Below are positions 51,548-62,991 of a stretch of 64,000 nucleotides of DNA, piece after piece. Position numbers and translations under genes: made by a program. The stretch covers positions 2,007,501-2,071,500 of the forward strand of contig BROG01000006.1 of assembly GCA_030159075.1 (NCBI GenBank). The letters are read 5' to 3'. The notes beneath the pieces were generated by a model. That model ran no database searches. It was not told where the DNA came from and saw only the letters and a list, made by a program, of their open reading frames with translations. Positions within the stretch are counted from its first letter, which is position 1. Each line of letters begins with the position of its first letter. The stretch comes from Atrina japonica (Eukaryota; Mollusca; Bivalvia; Pterioida; Pinnidae).

Positions 51548-52297
51548 TACTACGGTTGATTGATAAGTTTTGAGACTTGTATTGAAGGAGTTAAGCCAAG
51601 TTGCCCATTTTCTGTTACCCCGACTATGTCAGGCTGTGTAACCAACGGACGGTGTCATTTGGTCAAATTTTGTCGAAGTTGTAACACTCCAAAAGTAAAC
51701 AGGGCAAGTGATTTAAGCAAAATGGACAGAATTGCCAAGAGAGCAGTGATTCAATATATATTCTAGAAAGGTCTAGCACCTAAGGCTATTCATGCTGACA
51801 TGGTAGCAACACTAGGAGAGGGTGTCCCTTCATATGCTACCGTAAAAAGATGGGTGGTAGAATTTAAGAGTGACAGGCATGGACTTAAGGATGACTCCGT
51901 CCTGGAAGACCTTTCACTGTGGCATCTCAAGAAATGGTCACCAAAGTCCGTGATATTGTTATTGGTGACAGACTATGCATCACTTCTTAGACAGTAAAGA
52001 ATTAAGTTCTCAAGCACCGGACAATGCGCATGCTCACAAATCTGTGGCTGCCATTAATGATTGAGACTTTCAATTGGTTCACCTTATTCTGCTTCCATCT
52101 ATTCCCAAATATTGAAAAAGGTCATTTTCGATACCTATTTCCAGACAGATAATTACGTCATACATGGAGTGAAGGACTCTCTGGACATTAAAGATCATAA
52201 ACATTGCTGGCAAAAGTGTATAGGCACTAAAGGAAATTATGTTAAAAATCCCAAAAGACATATGAGGCTTAACACTTATCATTCAACACTCGTAGGT
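51548..52297 (+). mobile_element. Mariner-type transposon relic with internal deletion
   Basis: Left end CTACGGTTGATTGATAAGTT (from 51550) is mirrored by ACACTTATCATTCAACACTCG with TAG ending near 52295. Inside, 51720-51990 encodes AKRAVIQYIF, a TAG stop, then KGLAPKAIHADMVATLGEG and PSYATVKRWVVEFK, the helix-turn-helix DNA-binding part of mariner transposases. 52130-52260 encodes DNYVIHGVKDSLD and KCIGTKGNYVKN, the C-terminal part. The catalytic middle is missing and frames are broken, so it is dead. Confidence 0.85.
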
Positions 52298-52436
52298 AAA
52301 CCAAGTAATTGGAATTTGGTGTATTCGTACAAATGTTTTCTTACGTACAGTCTGAACTACTGTTTAAATGCTCACCTCCTAAAAATCCAACATATTGATA
52401 TTTTACAGTATCATTACACGGTTAGTCAAATACGGT

Positions 52437-52437
52437 T

Positions 52438-52519
<82 letters not shown>
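52437..52519. repeat. (TA)n microsatellite
   Basis: About 80 bases of TA. Confidence 0.99.
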
Positions 52520-52522
<3 letters not shown>

Positions 52523-52821
52523 GCTCCCTTTCCATGTATTATGTGTGTATATGACAGTAAGCTACATGGACCAACATGACTTATATAATTTGATCTACTG
52601 TAATGGCGGAAATGTGGAAAAGGCATAGTAAGAAAGAGAAAGTAAAGTGATATTGGGTTGATCGGATTTCAAACATATCTTCCACTGTTCATTATATATT
52701 ATGCAATGAAAAAGTATTTCTTATCATAATAACAAATATCCCTATTGCGATATATTCAAGTCCAAACATCAATATAAATATAGCATAAACCAAGGTATTA
52801 ACCTTCAGGATAAGCAAGACA

Positions 52822-52972
52822 CAATATACAAATCTGGTGAATATTGGAACAAACACGGGTTCCTAGAAATCTGGAGGCGTTATCATGTGTAATGGAGGAA
52901 TAAGCATCCCCTGTTGACCGGTCACACCATTCGTTAGTCCACAGTCAAACTAAAATGATATATAGGAGGAAT
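52822..52972 (-). mobile_element. P-family 3' end, left half of an interrupted copy
   Basis: Plus strand: AATATACAAATCTGGTG, ACAAACACGGGTTCCTAG, CCTGTTGACCGGTCACACC, GTCCACAGTCAAAC, ending ATAGGAGGAAT. The family sequence resumes at about 53955. Confidence 0.75.
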
Positions 52973-53028
52973 CATCGTCGTAAAACCACGGCCCGGAATC
53001 GCTATGCTCTTTTCTACCCGTGGTCTCA

Positions 53029-53265
53029 TGCGACCGAAGTCTGAAAAATTGTATTAATTCTCTTAAAGAAACAGCCTATATCTCACTTGTCAGATCCATT
53101 CTTGACTACACCTCTGTGGTTTGGGACCCGTAACAGAAAAATGACATACACAGTCTAGAAGGTATTCAACGATGTGCTGCCTGCTTTGTTTGTAATGGTT
53201 AAAGTAGATACAGTAGTGTATCAAAAATGTTAGAGGAACTCAAGTGGCAACAGCTTCAATTCTTC
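53029..53265 (+). pseudogene. Non-LTR (CR1/Jockey-like) retrotransposon ORF2 C-terminal fragment
   Basis: One frame reads LKNCINSLKETAYISLVRS, ILDYTSVVWDP-stop-QKNDIHSLEGIQRC, AACFVCNG-stop-SRYSSVSKML and EELKWQQLQ. The block YxSLVRxxLxYxSxVWDP and the later RYSSVxxMLxxLxW are typical of the C-terminal region of such polymerases. Two stops in the same frame show it is dead. Confidence 0.8.
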
Positions 53266-53378
53266 TATATAAGGTCATCAATAGTCTAGTGACCATAGCC
53301 GCTAACTCGCTATTCCAATACAACTTAAGACCACCAAGAAAGCAACATAGTTAATCCATCAAAGTGCTCAGTTGCAAT

Positions 53379-53510
<132 letters not shown>

Positions 53511-53686
53511 AAAGCACAAATACAGAGATAAGAAGGTACTTACAATTTCACCCTGGCCCAGTTGGTAGATGACCAAGTGGTAAAGACGTCGTGTATGAGA
53601 GCCAGGCGATTGGCGCCGTAGGTCGAGGGTTCGAACCCAAGCCGGGGAAATTGTAGGTACTTTATTATATCTGTATTAGTGCTTTA
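53511..53686 (+). mobile_element. SINE-like element with tRNA-type boxes inside inverted repeats
   Basis: Left arm AAAGCACAAATACAGAGATA.. at 53511-53549 mirrors GAAATTGTAGGTACTTTATT..GTGCTTTA at 53647-53686 (about 38 bp, several mismatches). The interior has A-box-like TGACCAAGTGGTAAAGAC and a perfect B-box GGTTCGAACCC at 53628-53638. No proper tRNA cloverleaf closes, so it is read as a tRNA-derived element rather than a tRNA gene. Confidence 0.6.
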
Positions 53687-53852
53687 TATATGACTGATGT
53701 ACGCAGAAGTTATCCATAGTGCACTCACACTTCCTGGATAAATTTTGCTCAATAAGCTAATTTCCAGATACAGATACAAAAACCTCTTATACATATTTTT
53801 ATTATTTATGAAGTCTCAGCCAATGCGAGTAAACGGTGCTCATATTCGTCAA

Positions 53853-53917
53853 CCAATCAGCTAGGTTTTTTATCAACTCCATTGCCGATCAAAACTACTA
53901 CCTACACCCTATAAATA
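53853..53917 (+). promoter_or_regulatory. Possible core promoter (CCAAT and TATAAATA)
   Basis: CCAAT at 53854 and TATAAATA at 53910 lie about 170 and 110 bases before the ATG at 54024. Both motifs are common in AT-rich DNA. The region partly overlaps an insertion, so the call is weak. Confidence 0.25.
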
Positions 53918-54023
53918 TTCATTATCTACGGAAGACCGGGGTTTTACGACGATGGTGAGGAATAAATTCACGTCACAATCGGTGCATGTGGCCTGCATTA
54001 CTTCCGGTTAAGGAATTTATCGT

Positions 54024-54619
54024 ATGGATGACCAGGGATATGTATCGGGTACAATGAAAGGAGTCAGATTTGGAAAGCAGCCTATACGAAAGGTATGATA
54101 CCTTTCAGTTTTACAAGAAAAAACATTTATCTTAACTTGCCCACTCTCATTTGAACACAATAAAGATATAATTAAATGTCGTCAATATCAACATTACAAA
54201 ACCGGAAGTTTCCTAGGCCACTAATCTGTTGACGTCACATGATCTGAACACAAACTATTTCGACAAAATTTAACGGAATGGAACTAAGAAAAGGTTTATT
54301 CTTTTGAACAAATTATACATATCTTTCAAACATCTAATTAATGAAAACCTACTAAATGTACAAGTTATTTGTCATTACAAGTCTGTATCATTTTGTCTTC
54401 TTGTTTATTTGTTATAATGTAGTTTTACGCAATGCTGAATAAGTTTGAGTTAAATGATGGCGGTAAGTTTTTAGGATAGTGGAAACAAACAAACCTGGTT
54501 CAATGTACCCTGGAAAAGACATCTAGTCTTCCAAAAGTAAACTAGCAAACCTCCTTACAGACGAGTTCAAATCGCGTTTTTTAAATAGAGATGAGAGACA
54601 GATTATCAGAATTTTGTAA
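54024..54619 (+). CDS. Small three-exon gene model of unknown function (54024-54092, 54423-54462, 54561-54619)
   Basis: Exon 1 has the first ATG after an in-frame TAA and encodes MDDQGYVSGTMKGVRFGKQ then PIRK, ending AAG|GTATGA (phase 0). Exon 2 follows TAATGTAG, encodes FYAMLNKFELNDG and ends in phase 1 before GTAAGT. Exon 3 follows CTCCTTACAG and continues D-EFKSRFLNRDERQIIRIL to a TAA. Phases match at both junctions and the joined 55-residue product reads smoothly, with a basic N-terminal half and an amphipathic helical C-terminal half. No family is recognised. The exon at 49796 could belong upstream, and the gene could continue by another splice from exon 3. A minus-strand open frame overlaps exon 3. 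Confidence 0.42.
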
Positions 54620-56100
54620 TGATTTATTCCCTCAGCCACATCCGACCATATTTGTGTCATCGTCAAGAACATTCGTATGCGATTACCATCAAGCAAGAAG
54701 ATAGAGTCGGATTTTGAAGTAAGAGCAGTAATTATGTAAGATCGATCAAAGCAATTAGAACCTAATTCTTTCACCTTACCCATTGTGAACATTACCTATC
54801 CAGTCGGTTTTAGACTTCGTTCTTTTGAAACAGAATATATAAAAAAAAGTCTAGACAGTCTCAGGGAGCACAGATTTGAGGGCCAAGCTGAAGATTTACT
54901 ACATTAAAAGCATGGAAAGCTATTTTGATTTGGTGAAAACAGTGCAATCTGTTTCATTTTATATTCAAATGTCTATGAACCTTTTCACCTTACTTGGTAT
55001 ATTCATTATCAACTGACATATAATGATAACGTGGTGGGTGATCATCTATTTGATAGAATCGGATATGGAAACTGATAACTCGCTGTATTTATGACATAAT
55101 AATGAGCAGACGACAGCGGTACATCACTATTGCTTTCTGCTTATGCTTCAACCTTGACTTGTTTACAAGTTAACATTATTTTTATTACGTCATACTTTTA
55201 TCCAGTGTTCGATTTCTCTGGATAAATGCCATGTGAACGTAATACACACACCGATGTATTGAGGTTTTTGTAATTATCAAGCACAAAGTAGTTGAGAATG
55301 ATGAGCTTACTGAAGATGTATTTTTATATACATACTCAGCTAACTAAGGTTCATTAGCCAAAGGAGACGAAGCATCAGTTTCCATAATAACAAATGTCAA
55401 TCATATTATATTGCGCATTTGCTGTTGTGTATGTAATTGTGTCCCCTGCCATTCACTTTATTACTTTTCTTGCAAATAACAGATGAAAGACTTTGTTCAG
55501 TATATAAAATACATCAATATTAGACAATCAATACCGTAGAAGTCGACTTAAAAAGGAAATCAAACAGATGTAGACCAAACATTAACTAATACATTATATA
55601 TATCTATTTAATACGTAGATTTCTATAAGATAGTTTGAAAAACGAATTTCGCACCCAATTAGTTTTTATTGAATGTTAACAACGAAACCATAATATCTCA
55701 ATTTTTCAGGTAAAACTGATTACAAATCCATAAATATTCAATTACATTTGATGATAGAGACATGTCGGTGTCTCAGAATTTGCACAATTAAAATCAATAG
55801 CTCTTCGTTAGCTGCATTTTGGTTCAAACAGATAAATAAGTTTGAAAGATATATATATATATATATACAACAGATTTTTTTTATTGATTAAGTAAGAAAA
55901 CAGAAAAAATGGATTAATAAGATTGAATCATTTAAGGAGGTATTTAACAACTGACTCACAGATTAAATTTTCTTCATTTTTTCTATTAATACTACGTTTT
56001 GATTTCTATTGAAATGCAAAATGTAAAAAATATCTAGGATTCTCTTGAAAAATGTAAACAGGCCAATCTAATTTCTGTTAACTATTCCCAATATAAAAAA
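54620..56100. other. No gene supported
   Basis: Just after exon 3, a second plus-strand segment (54640-54720, TSDHICVIVKNIRMRLPSS.. before GTAAGA) is also open but is separated from exon 3 by TAA-TGA. The rest is AT-rich without signal. Confidence 0.3.
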
Positions 56101-56101
56101 A

Positions 56102-56420
56102 TCTCAGATACCAAAGTATAAATCAATAGAATGTCCAGGAAAAATTGACAAACACGGACCTCTGGAAACCAAGAGGGTGGGATCAGGTGCTATGGAGGAG
56201 TAAGCATCCCCTGTCGACCGGCCACGCCGGCCGTGAGTCCACAGTCAAGTCCAATGAAATACATGAGGAGTGTCTCCTCGTCACAATTGGTACAGACGTC
56301 TCAACAACCGCCAACGAAAAGGCAACTCAACATTTCACTTAGTGACACAGAGTAATCGCAAACAAGACTATTATACCGACCGTAAAATTTGCGGAACGTT
56401 AACATTAAACGCGGTTTTCA
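56102..56420 (-). mobile_element. P-family retroelement 3' end, long copy
   Basis: Plus strand: AATCTCAGATACCAAAGTAT, ACAAACACGGACCTCTGG, CCCTGTCGACCGGCCACGCC, GTCACAATTGGTACAGACG, CAACATTTCACTTAGTGACA, GACCGTAAAATTTGCGGAAC. Confidence 0.85.
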
Positions 56421-56993
56421 AACAATACAGGAAAAGAAATATTTTCCTTATAAAATTACCAAAGGAAAATAATATTGAATGTATATTTTTCAATATTCGT
56501 ATGATAAAGGTTTCGATGAGTATAGCAATTACAAAATAAAAATTCTGTAAATTCAATTTTCACCCAAAAAAATTTTCATAATCCTTAAGGTATTAGTATA
56601 TAAGATTATGAATTTATCCACAGAAATATAAAATATGGTCACCAAAACGCCAGTTAACTTTTGTGATAGTTAGTTACGTCGGGTTCGGTATATTTTTGGC
56701 ACGACTAAAATTTGAAAAAAAGATAAGTAAATACATTCCAGTATTTTCATTTTTAATGAATGCATTCCGAACGTCCAGCATTTTTCGGAGAGTGTTTAAT
56801 TCCTCCTTAAAAGGATAACATTATTAACGCCTTTTTCGCGTGAAAGTTAAATACAAACTAAGTATGAAATAATCGCATGTTTGACTAAATATTAATGCTA
56901 GAATCTTACCGCAGTTTGCTAGAGTTAAAAGATTTTAGATACTTAAATATTTGATAACATATTATTTAATTTTATGTAGTAAGTATAGTATAT

Positions 56994-57092
56994 GTTTCTA
57001 TTGGTTATCGCCAAATACCCTATACAGATGGGAAAGGTCAAGAGAAGGTGCCTCCTTTCTCTATTAGGTATTTTGCGATAGCCAGTTGAAAC
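56994..57092. repeat. 99-bp hairpin/MITE with 26-bp inverted arms
   Basis: GTTTCTATTGGTTATCGCC..AAATACC at 56994-57019 mirrors GGTATTTTGCGATAGCC..AGTTGAAAC at 57067-57092, with a 47-base centre. Only about four mismatches. Confidence 0.7.
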
Positions 57093-57779
57093 TAATACGG
57101 AAAGTCACGTGTTCCATGGTGATGCCACATCGCATGCCCTGTCATCATTTTTTCAATCGCGCGGCTAAGTTAAGTTTTGCCGGCAAACAGCAAACATGAT
57201 GAAGGACTTCAAATTTATGGAGAGATAGGACAGAACATTTATTACGAAATATTCTCATAATTGGAACTGTAAGTGGAATAGGTTATAGGGGTCATATACT
57301 CGTGTTTCACATTAATACAAAAGTTATATTTTATTCAATAGAATCGTGAACCTTTGACCAGAGATAAATAAAGCTTAACCTCTATGTATTGCTGCTTTGA
57401 CATTTCTGTGTATTTCAATTCTTGTTATTATTCCAGCAGTCTGTCAAAAGAACTGAGTCTTGGATTTTAAGTTATGTGACATAATGCTTGCAATGTTCCG
57501 CAAATTGGTTATGACATAGATAATCAAATAGTCAGATCAATGATATGACACCGCCACTATAGTACATGTCATATAGACTACTTATAAAAAAATATCAGCT
57601 CTCAGCATAGAAAAATGGCAGAATTACATCAGTAATCGAGTATTTCGATCTGCGCTCTGTAAACCGTAATTGTCTATATCTGGTCAGCGCCAATCACATT
57701 ATCCTAAGCTTTTATGCCAGCAGCATTGACAAACTTCTTTAGTACATTAGGCACCATTTTCATGTTAATGAGCAAACCT

Positions 57780-58155
57780 TGATTTACTTAGTAAAATCTA
57801 GATTTTCGAATTAAATCTACTTTTAACCGAGAAAAGCTACATTTAACTTCGCGAAAATGAGTAAACATCATTTTTTCTTCACAAAAAACCTTGTTTAACT
57901 GAGAGAAATTAGGTTCCACTGCGCCAAAATAACATTAATGAGTAATTATGTGATTTTTGGCGCAATTAAAACTAGTTTTTCACAGATAAACCTATTAATT
58001 CAAATGACTGTGCCCTTATGACAATAATTCAGTTACACCTAGAGCTAGTATTAACTGGGAATAGACTAGTTTTAACAGAGAAGAAGAACGTTAAACAAGA
58101 AAAAACTAGCTTTACCTGAGAAATTGGGTTAAATTCATTTTAGAAAACTGAATCC
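57780..58155. repeat. Degenerate repeat built on TTTAAC-GAGAAA and CTAGTTTT motifs
   Basis: AAATCTAGATTTTCG, TTTTAACCGAGAAAAGC, TTGTTTAACTGAGAGAAA, AAACTAGTTTTTCAC, GACTAGTTTTAACAGAG and CTAGCTTTACCTGAG recur. Shorter traces lie at 40130-40185 and 51150-51185. Confidence 0.5.
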
Positions 58156-58246
58156 ATTTTTGCCACCGGGCTGACCGGCTTATTATTGGTGGAAAATTGC
58201 ATAACACAATTATAGTCATTATAAGTATTTTAAACTAAAAACAAAT

Positions 58247-58290
58247 GCTTAAGACGATAATTTCTTTCAATAAGACTTCATCAATTGAGG
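58247..58290 (-). mobile_element. R2-family remnant with hammerhead-like motif
   Basis: Minus strand: CCTCAA, TTGATGA, AGTCTTATTGAAA, GAA, ATTATCGT, C, TTAAGC. Confidence 0.55.
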
Positions 58291-58344
58291 TCAAATTTAA
58301 AATACAGTAAAAAATTGTTAGACTGCCACCAAATGTTCGGCCAA

Positions 58345-58450
58345 AATTTGGCATTATAAAGGGTTTGGGGATAAGTAGAGGGAATTCTTAAATAAAGTTA
58401 TAGGGAAAATTGGAAGAGTGGAATTTTTAAAAGTATGGCGTTAAGCGAGG
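58345..58450. repeat. Dispersed repeat pair, member 2
   Basis: AAATTTGGCATTATAAAGGG, GGGTTTGGGGATAAG and GTGGAATTTTTAAAAGTATG match 43245-43400. Confidence 0.5.
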
Positions 58451-58679
58451 TGGGAAATGAAACAACAACAAAACAACAACAACAACAAAAACAAAGCAAA
58501 AACAAATAAAACAATTCCGTCTAAGATTAACCACTGTAAATAATATAATGACTATCACCTACCATTCAGGAGCTGAAGGCCAATCGACCCTGGGGGAAGA
58601 GGATTCTAAAACAACTCAGTGTCCGCCAGATCCACCGCTGAAGCCTACTCTGTATTGACAAGTACGTGTAAATATTATA

Positions 58680-58870
58680 AACATAATACCAAATTTAATA
58701 TGATCAAGACGATCGTTTCTGTCCATTAGACTTCATCAGTTGAGTTCCAATTTTACAAAAAGGTTTTCTAAAGGAAAATTGGTATAAGACAAGGCCAAAA
58801 AATTAAATCTAAATGCATAGCCAAATCCGTCTAAGAGTAACCACTGTAAAAAGATAACTATCGTAGCTTA
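58680..58870 (-). mobile_element. R2-family copy with well-preserved hammerhead-like core
   Basis: Minus strand: CAGTGGTTACTCTTAGACGG, GGCTATGCATTTAGATTTAA, AGAAAACCTTTTTGTAAAAT, then 58702-58746: ACTCAA, CTGATGA, AGTCTAATGGACA, GAA, ACGATCGT, C, TTGATC. Confidence 0.7.
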
Positions 58871-59639
58871 CAAATAATATCGCAGATACGGTAAACCATT
58901 TACCCATAATTTATGGTCCCAGAATATTTAATGATTATATAAGATTTAACTAAAATAAATAAATGAGTGATATCAAAATTAATGATAAATAGAAGATTAT
59001 ATGTACCTTTTTTATTTCTGCTAGTAATACTTTTAAACAATGATTAAATACTTTAATGCTTGCATATTGAGACTTCGACTGACTGCACATTGACAGCTGT
59101 TACCATTCTTAAGTCATGTGGAAAGGCTGCGAAACAGCAACATAAAAATGTTCCAGCATCGTTTGCTGAAGATATCCAATGCAACATGAAATAAACATGT
59201 AAACTTTTATCATTCTGAACTTTGTTTGATGTAAAATCGATGACAATTTAAAAGGGATTAGAAAACAATATTGCAAATATCAAATAAAACTTCGAATCTC
59301 TAGACTAGCTCAATACACCTTCATAACATTGTTCTTCAACTTCAAAGTCAATAATCGTTAATGCCTACACATCATCGTGAAAATTGCAAACTATAGTATC
59401 ATTAAACGGTTTACGTAGCACATATAAATCACTGCGCTTTCAATCCCGAGTCTTTGACATATCCGTTTTGACGTAATATCTAATTATTTTTTTTTCATTA
59501 TTTCCAAAAAGAGTATATCAGGGAATTGTATTACTAACATTCTATAGTTATGCTTATTAAAAACATGTTTTATCAATTATCATTTTAATTTTTTTGTAAT
59601 TTTCTATCTTTATGGAATTCAAAAACTAAGATTTGTTGT

Positions 59640-59810
59640 TGTATTGTTGTGTAACGTCCAACTCAAGAATCTTTCACTCATATGGAGACGTCACCAAATT
59701 CTGGTGAAGGGCTTCAAATTTTGGCCTATGCTCGGCACCCACAACCATTGAGCAGTGAGGGTGTTCTTACGTGCCGAAACCTACTTTGACAGTCTCCTCC
59801 AAACGATAGG
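59640..59810 (-). mobile_element. tRNA-derived SINE (family S), 5'-truncated, minus strand
   Basis: Plus strand: GTAACGTCCAACTCAAGAAT, ATATGGAGACGTCACC, GGTGAAGGGCTTCAAATTTT, CCTATGCTCGGCACCC and GTGCCGAAACCTACTT. The tRNA-like head is missing. Confidence 0.85.
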
Positions 59811-59852
59811 GAAAAAAGAATGCGTTCTCTTGCAGCGGTTATTCTTTAATAT

Positions 59853-60150
59853 AAAAATCTTAGGTACCAAAGTATAAATCTTCAGGATATCAAACACATT
59901 GGACAAACACGGACCTCTGGGAACCGAGAGGTGGGGTAAAGTGCCATGGAGGAGTAAACATCCCCTATTAATCGTTCACATGCTCCTCGAACCCACAGTC
60001 AAAATCAAATGAAATAAGTGAGAAATAAATCAGCAATTGAAGAATATATGCAACCGCTGTGGAACAGGTAACATTTCAATTAGTAAAACAGCATATCAAC
60101 CGTAAGATTTGCGATATCCCTGCGACATTAAATTGTCAGTAGGTAGTTTA
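59853..60150 (-). mobile_element. P-family retroelement 3' end
   Basis: Plus strand: AAATCTTAGGTACCAAAGTA, GACAAACACGGACCTCTGGG, GTGCCATGGAGGAGTAAAC, AACAGGTAACATTTCAATTAG and ATCAACCGTAAGATTTGCG. Confidence 0.8.
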
Positions 60151-60179
60151 CCTCTCAATTGATTTGACAATACATTTAG

Positions 60180-60355
60180 GGTCTATAATTTGGCCCATTT
60201 TGTCTTATATCATTTTGTTCTTTGGAAATTATTATCTAGTTAACATTCCAGCTCAACTTATTAAGTCTTATTGACAGAAACCATGGTCTTGAGCACATCT
60301 GACTTTTTACAACTCTATAACTTTGGTATTATGTTTATACTATTCAAATTTCCTT
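60180..60355 (+). mobile_element. R2-family copy, hammerhead-like motif with damaged core
   Basis: 60251-60294: GCTCAA, CTTATTA (damaged core), AGTCTTATTGACA, GAA, ACCATGGT, C, TTGAGC, then ACTTTGGTATTATGTTTATA. Helix I is perfect; helix III has changed to another palindrome, ACCATGGT. Confidence 0.6.
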
Positions 60356-60850
60356 TTGACTCTCACATCAAGACACCCTTTTCCCCGATTCACTGTCGAT
60401 TGAATTGCATTTCTTTGCAAATGTTTATTCTTACTCATTAAGAGTGTAAGACGCCATGTCGATGCCTTCTAATCCTACATTCTTAAAACTTATTTTAGTG
60501 GTTCATATACAGGTACATCTGGGTGAAGTTGTAGGACGAGTGAACATTGTGTACGAAAGGAATCTATTTTTTTCAAATTAATTTTTGTATTATTTCTGTA
60601 TGTGAATGACAATACTTGTAGATTTAACGCATTAATTATTTTTAGAACAAGAATCCGTTTCATAGTGGAAAGTTTAAATTACAATTTTTGTAATTCTACT
60701 TAGTTCAAACATGGCGTGTGAACTTTTGGAATTTCCCTGAATTACATATTCAATGATTTACCTACAACAGCAAACATACTTGAAAGCACTTCAAGAAATG
60801 TCCATGGTCCTTGAAGGTTACTGGTCCACGACCAGTAATCACAAGTCAAA

Positions 60851-60888
60851 ATAAATAAATAAATAAATAAATAACTAAATAAATAAAT
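60851..60888. repeat. (AAAT)n microsatellite
   Basis: Nine AAAT units with one interruption. Confidence 0.9.
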
Positions 60889-62780
60889 TCACTCTTATTG
60901 TTCAAATTTTGAGTATGTTTATTATTAGAATTGCATAATATAATCATACAAATACAACAACGATAGCTGAAATAGAAATACATCTGATGATGTGATACAT
61001 GTAAGTGTAACTTTATCCTAAACACACGATAGCTGCAACGGACATATAACAGATAAAGACTAGTAAACATAGTAACTGGTTTAGATACATGTAAGTATAT
61101 AGCTTCGTAACCACTGATAGCTGGCATAGAGATCAATCTAAGTAAAAACCAATCTCTAACCTCTCCCGTTTTCTGAAATGTCATGTAGAGAATTGAACGA
61201 AGTCTGCTATGTTGTCACATGTGAGTCGGTGGATCATGTGCCAATTAAAATGCAACATCTTGAAATTTTATCTAATGGTAAAAGGATGTAAACATTTTAG
61301 ATATTATAAACAAAACTGAACACCCAAAATCCGGAAGAAGAGAACAATGATTTAATCATCAAAGATACTGAGAATTAATTCTACAGATTAACAATTTCTT
61401 TATTTATTATAAAAAGAGTTATATCTCTTATATCTTTTCAAATAGATAAACTTTCAAGAACACAACTCACATTTTCAATGGTTTAAAATAGAATATCTAC
61501 GAGAGGTCATTCACTTGTGAACCCATACCAGATTTTGTTTGATCTTCTATGCGACACAGAGGTAATATGACTGTGACAGATACATGTACGTATAGTTATT
61601 TATCATGCTAATAAAGATACATTACAGAAGTTGTATGATCCCATAATTTATTTCCACTATATATCATAAGTAAATTCACGTTTTTTTTAATAACTCCTAG
61701 AGATTTAGTTTTTTATACAATTTTAACAAAACTTGATTCACATAAATTTGCAGTTTTGGTACTCATTTGGTAGAAAATCCATTTAAATATATCTATTGTT
61801 TCAGGAGAAATACGTTATTCTTCATGAGGGCAATATAATTTTTCTGTTTATTACAAAGATAATAAGAATGGATCTGTGACATAATACATAAACATCGTAA
61901 TAAAATTATTGATACTTAAGTAAGTTATGGATATACAAGAAACCAAAATGTGATCAAAATTAAACCCCGACTCCCAGAGTTAAACGTGCTATTTTTCATT
62001 TATGTTGGATGTCTACCAAATTCAGTGGACAAAATCAAAGAAATCCAGAATTAAATAGGATATAATCAAAAGGGAAATTCAGTTTTGGTAATATACTTAT
62101 GACCAACTCCTGTACATGTAAATAATACAGACACATGTAAAGATAGAAATAAACCTGACCTTGAACCTGTCCAGGTCACTGATGGCCCTTATAGAAATAC
62201 AACTGATATGGATACATGCGAGAATAATACAATTCTACATCACTTATTTTGTTATTCCCTGTTTATATAATTTATCAGTTTATAATTCACAGTCCAAAAC
62301 ATTTCAAACTATGATGAGAGAAAAAACATATATTAACATCCCATTTGTTTATAAGAGAGTTTACACCCGATATATTTTTCATGAAAGATAAAAGGTGAAA
62401 CAATAACGAAAAAATAAAACCCCTCAAACGACTACGCATTTTTAAAAATCAAAGCAAACTGATTGGACAATATAGTCATTTGTTTATATAATGTACTGTT
62501 ATAATGTATATCAACATTATTTTTATGAAAAACAATTTCTGGAAAATTTACGATATTGGACAAATTAGAATGTCTTTATGAGGGATATCTATCACAAAAC
62601 CAAAATATTTCATTTCACCATTGTAGATAGTTTTAACGCTATAACAAAAATCAAAGATAAATATTTACATCCCACTAAAGTCATTACTGTATGGACGAAA
62701 ATTCATATCACTCTTGTTACTAGGCCTATGTATAGGCATAGTAGTGACATCTGACATAAAATCTTGTGTGTGTGTATGAG
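60889..62780. other. No feature seen
   Basis: AT-rich sequence. No exon, RNA or repeat could be supported. Confidence 0.4.
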
Positions 62781-62991
62781 GTAGCTAAATCTGCATCATC
62801 TTGCTGGGGGAATCCCCACATCACCGAGTGCTTAAAAGCATACATAAAACACAAACCTGGCGCTGGGTAGTTCTCCTGAAATCCTTGTTACTATTGGTGC
62901 AAATATTGAACACAACCATGCAAAAGATTCAAACCCCAGCACAGATGAAGCAGATGACCCTGCATCTTTTGCTAGCCACAACTTCCTGAAG
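62781..62991 (+). pseudogene. Coding-like exon with a one-base frameshift, unknown family
   Basis: From 62781 one frame reads AKSASSCWGNPHITECLKAY with IKHKPGAG and stops at TAG 62868-62870. The frame one base later continues directly as SSPEILVTIGANIEHNHAKD, SNPSTDEADDPASFASHNFL and K, ending at AAG|GTAACG (62991). Both halves have protein-like composition and meet at KPGAG/SSPE, so one extra base near 62865-62868 has most likely split one exon. An acceptor TATGAGGTAG at 62785 would give a phase-1 start. It could be a pseudogene, an assembly error at the GGG run, or part of a gene continuing beyond the window. No domain is recognised. Confidence 0.45.

Noticed and set aside
53568..53645. tRNA gene
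   Set aside because: A- and B-box-like segments exist but no acceptor or anticodon stem closes; part of a SINE-like element. The same holds for the heads of family S copies.
54523..54792. 89-codon minus-strand frame overlapping exon 3 of the small gene model
   Set aside because: Protein-like composition and an ATG, but the plus strand has matched splice sites and phases over the same bases; both strands are open here by local composition. Kept only as an alternative.
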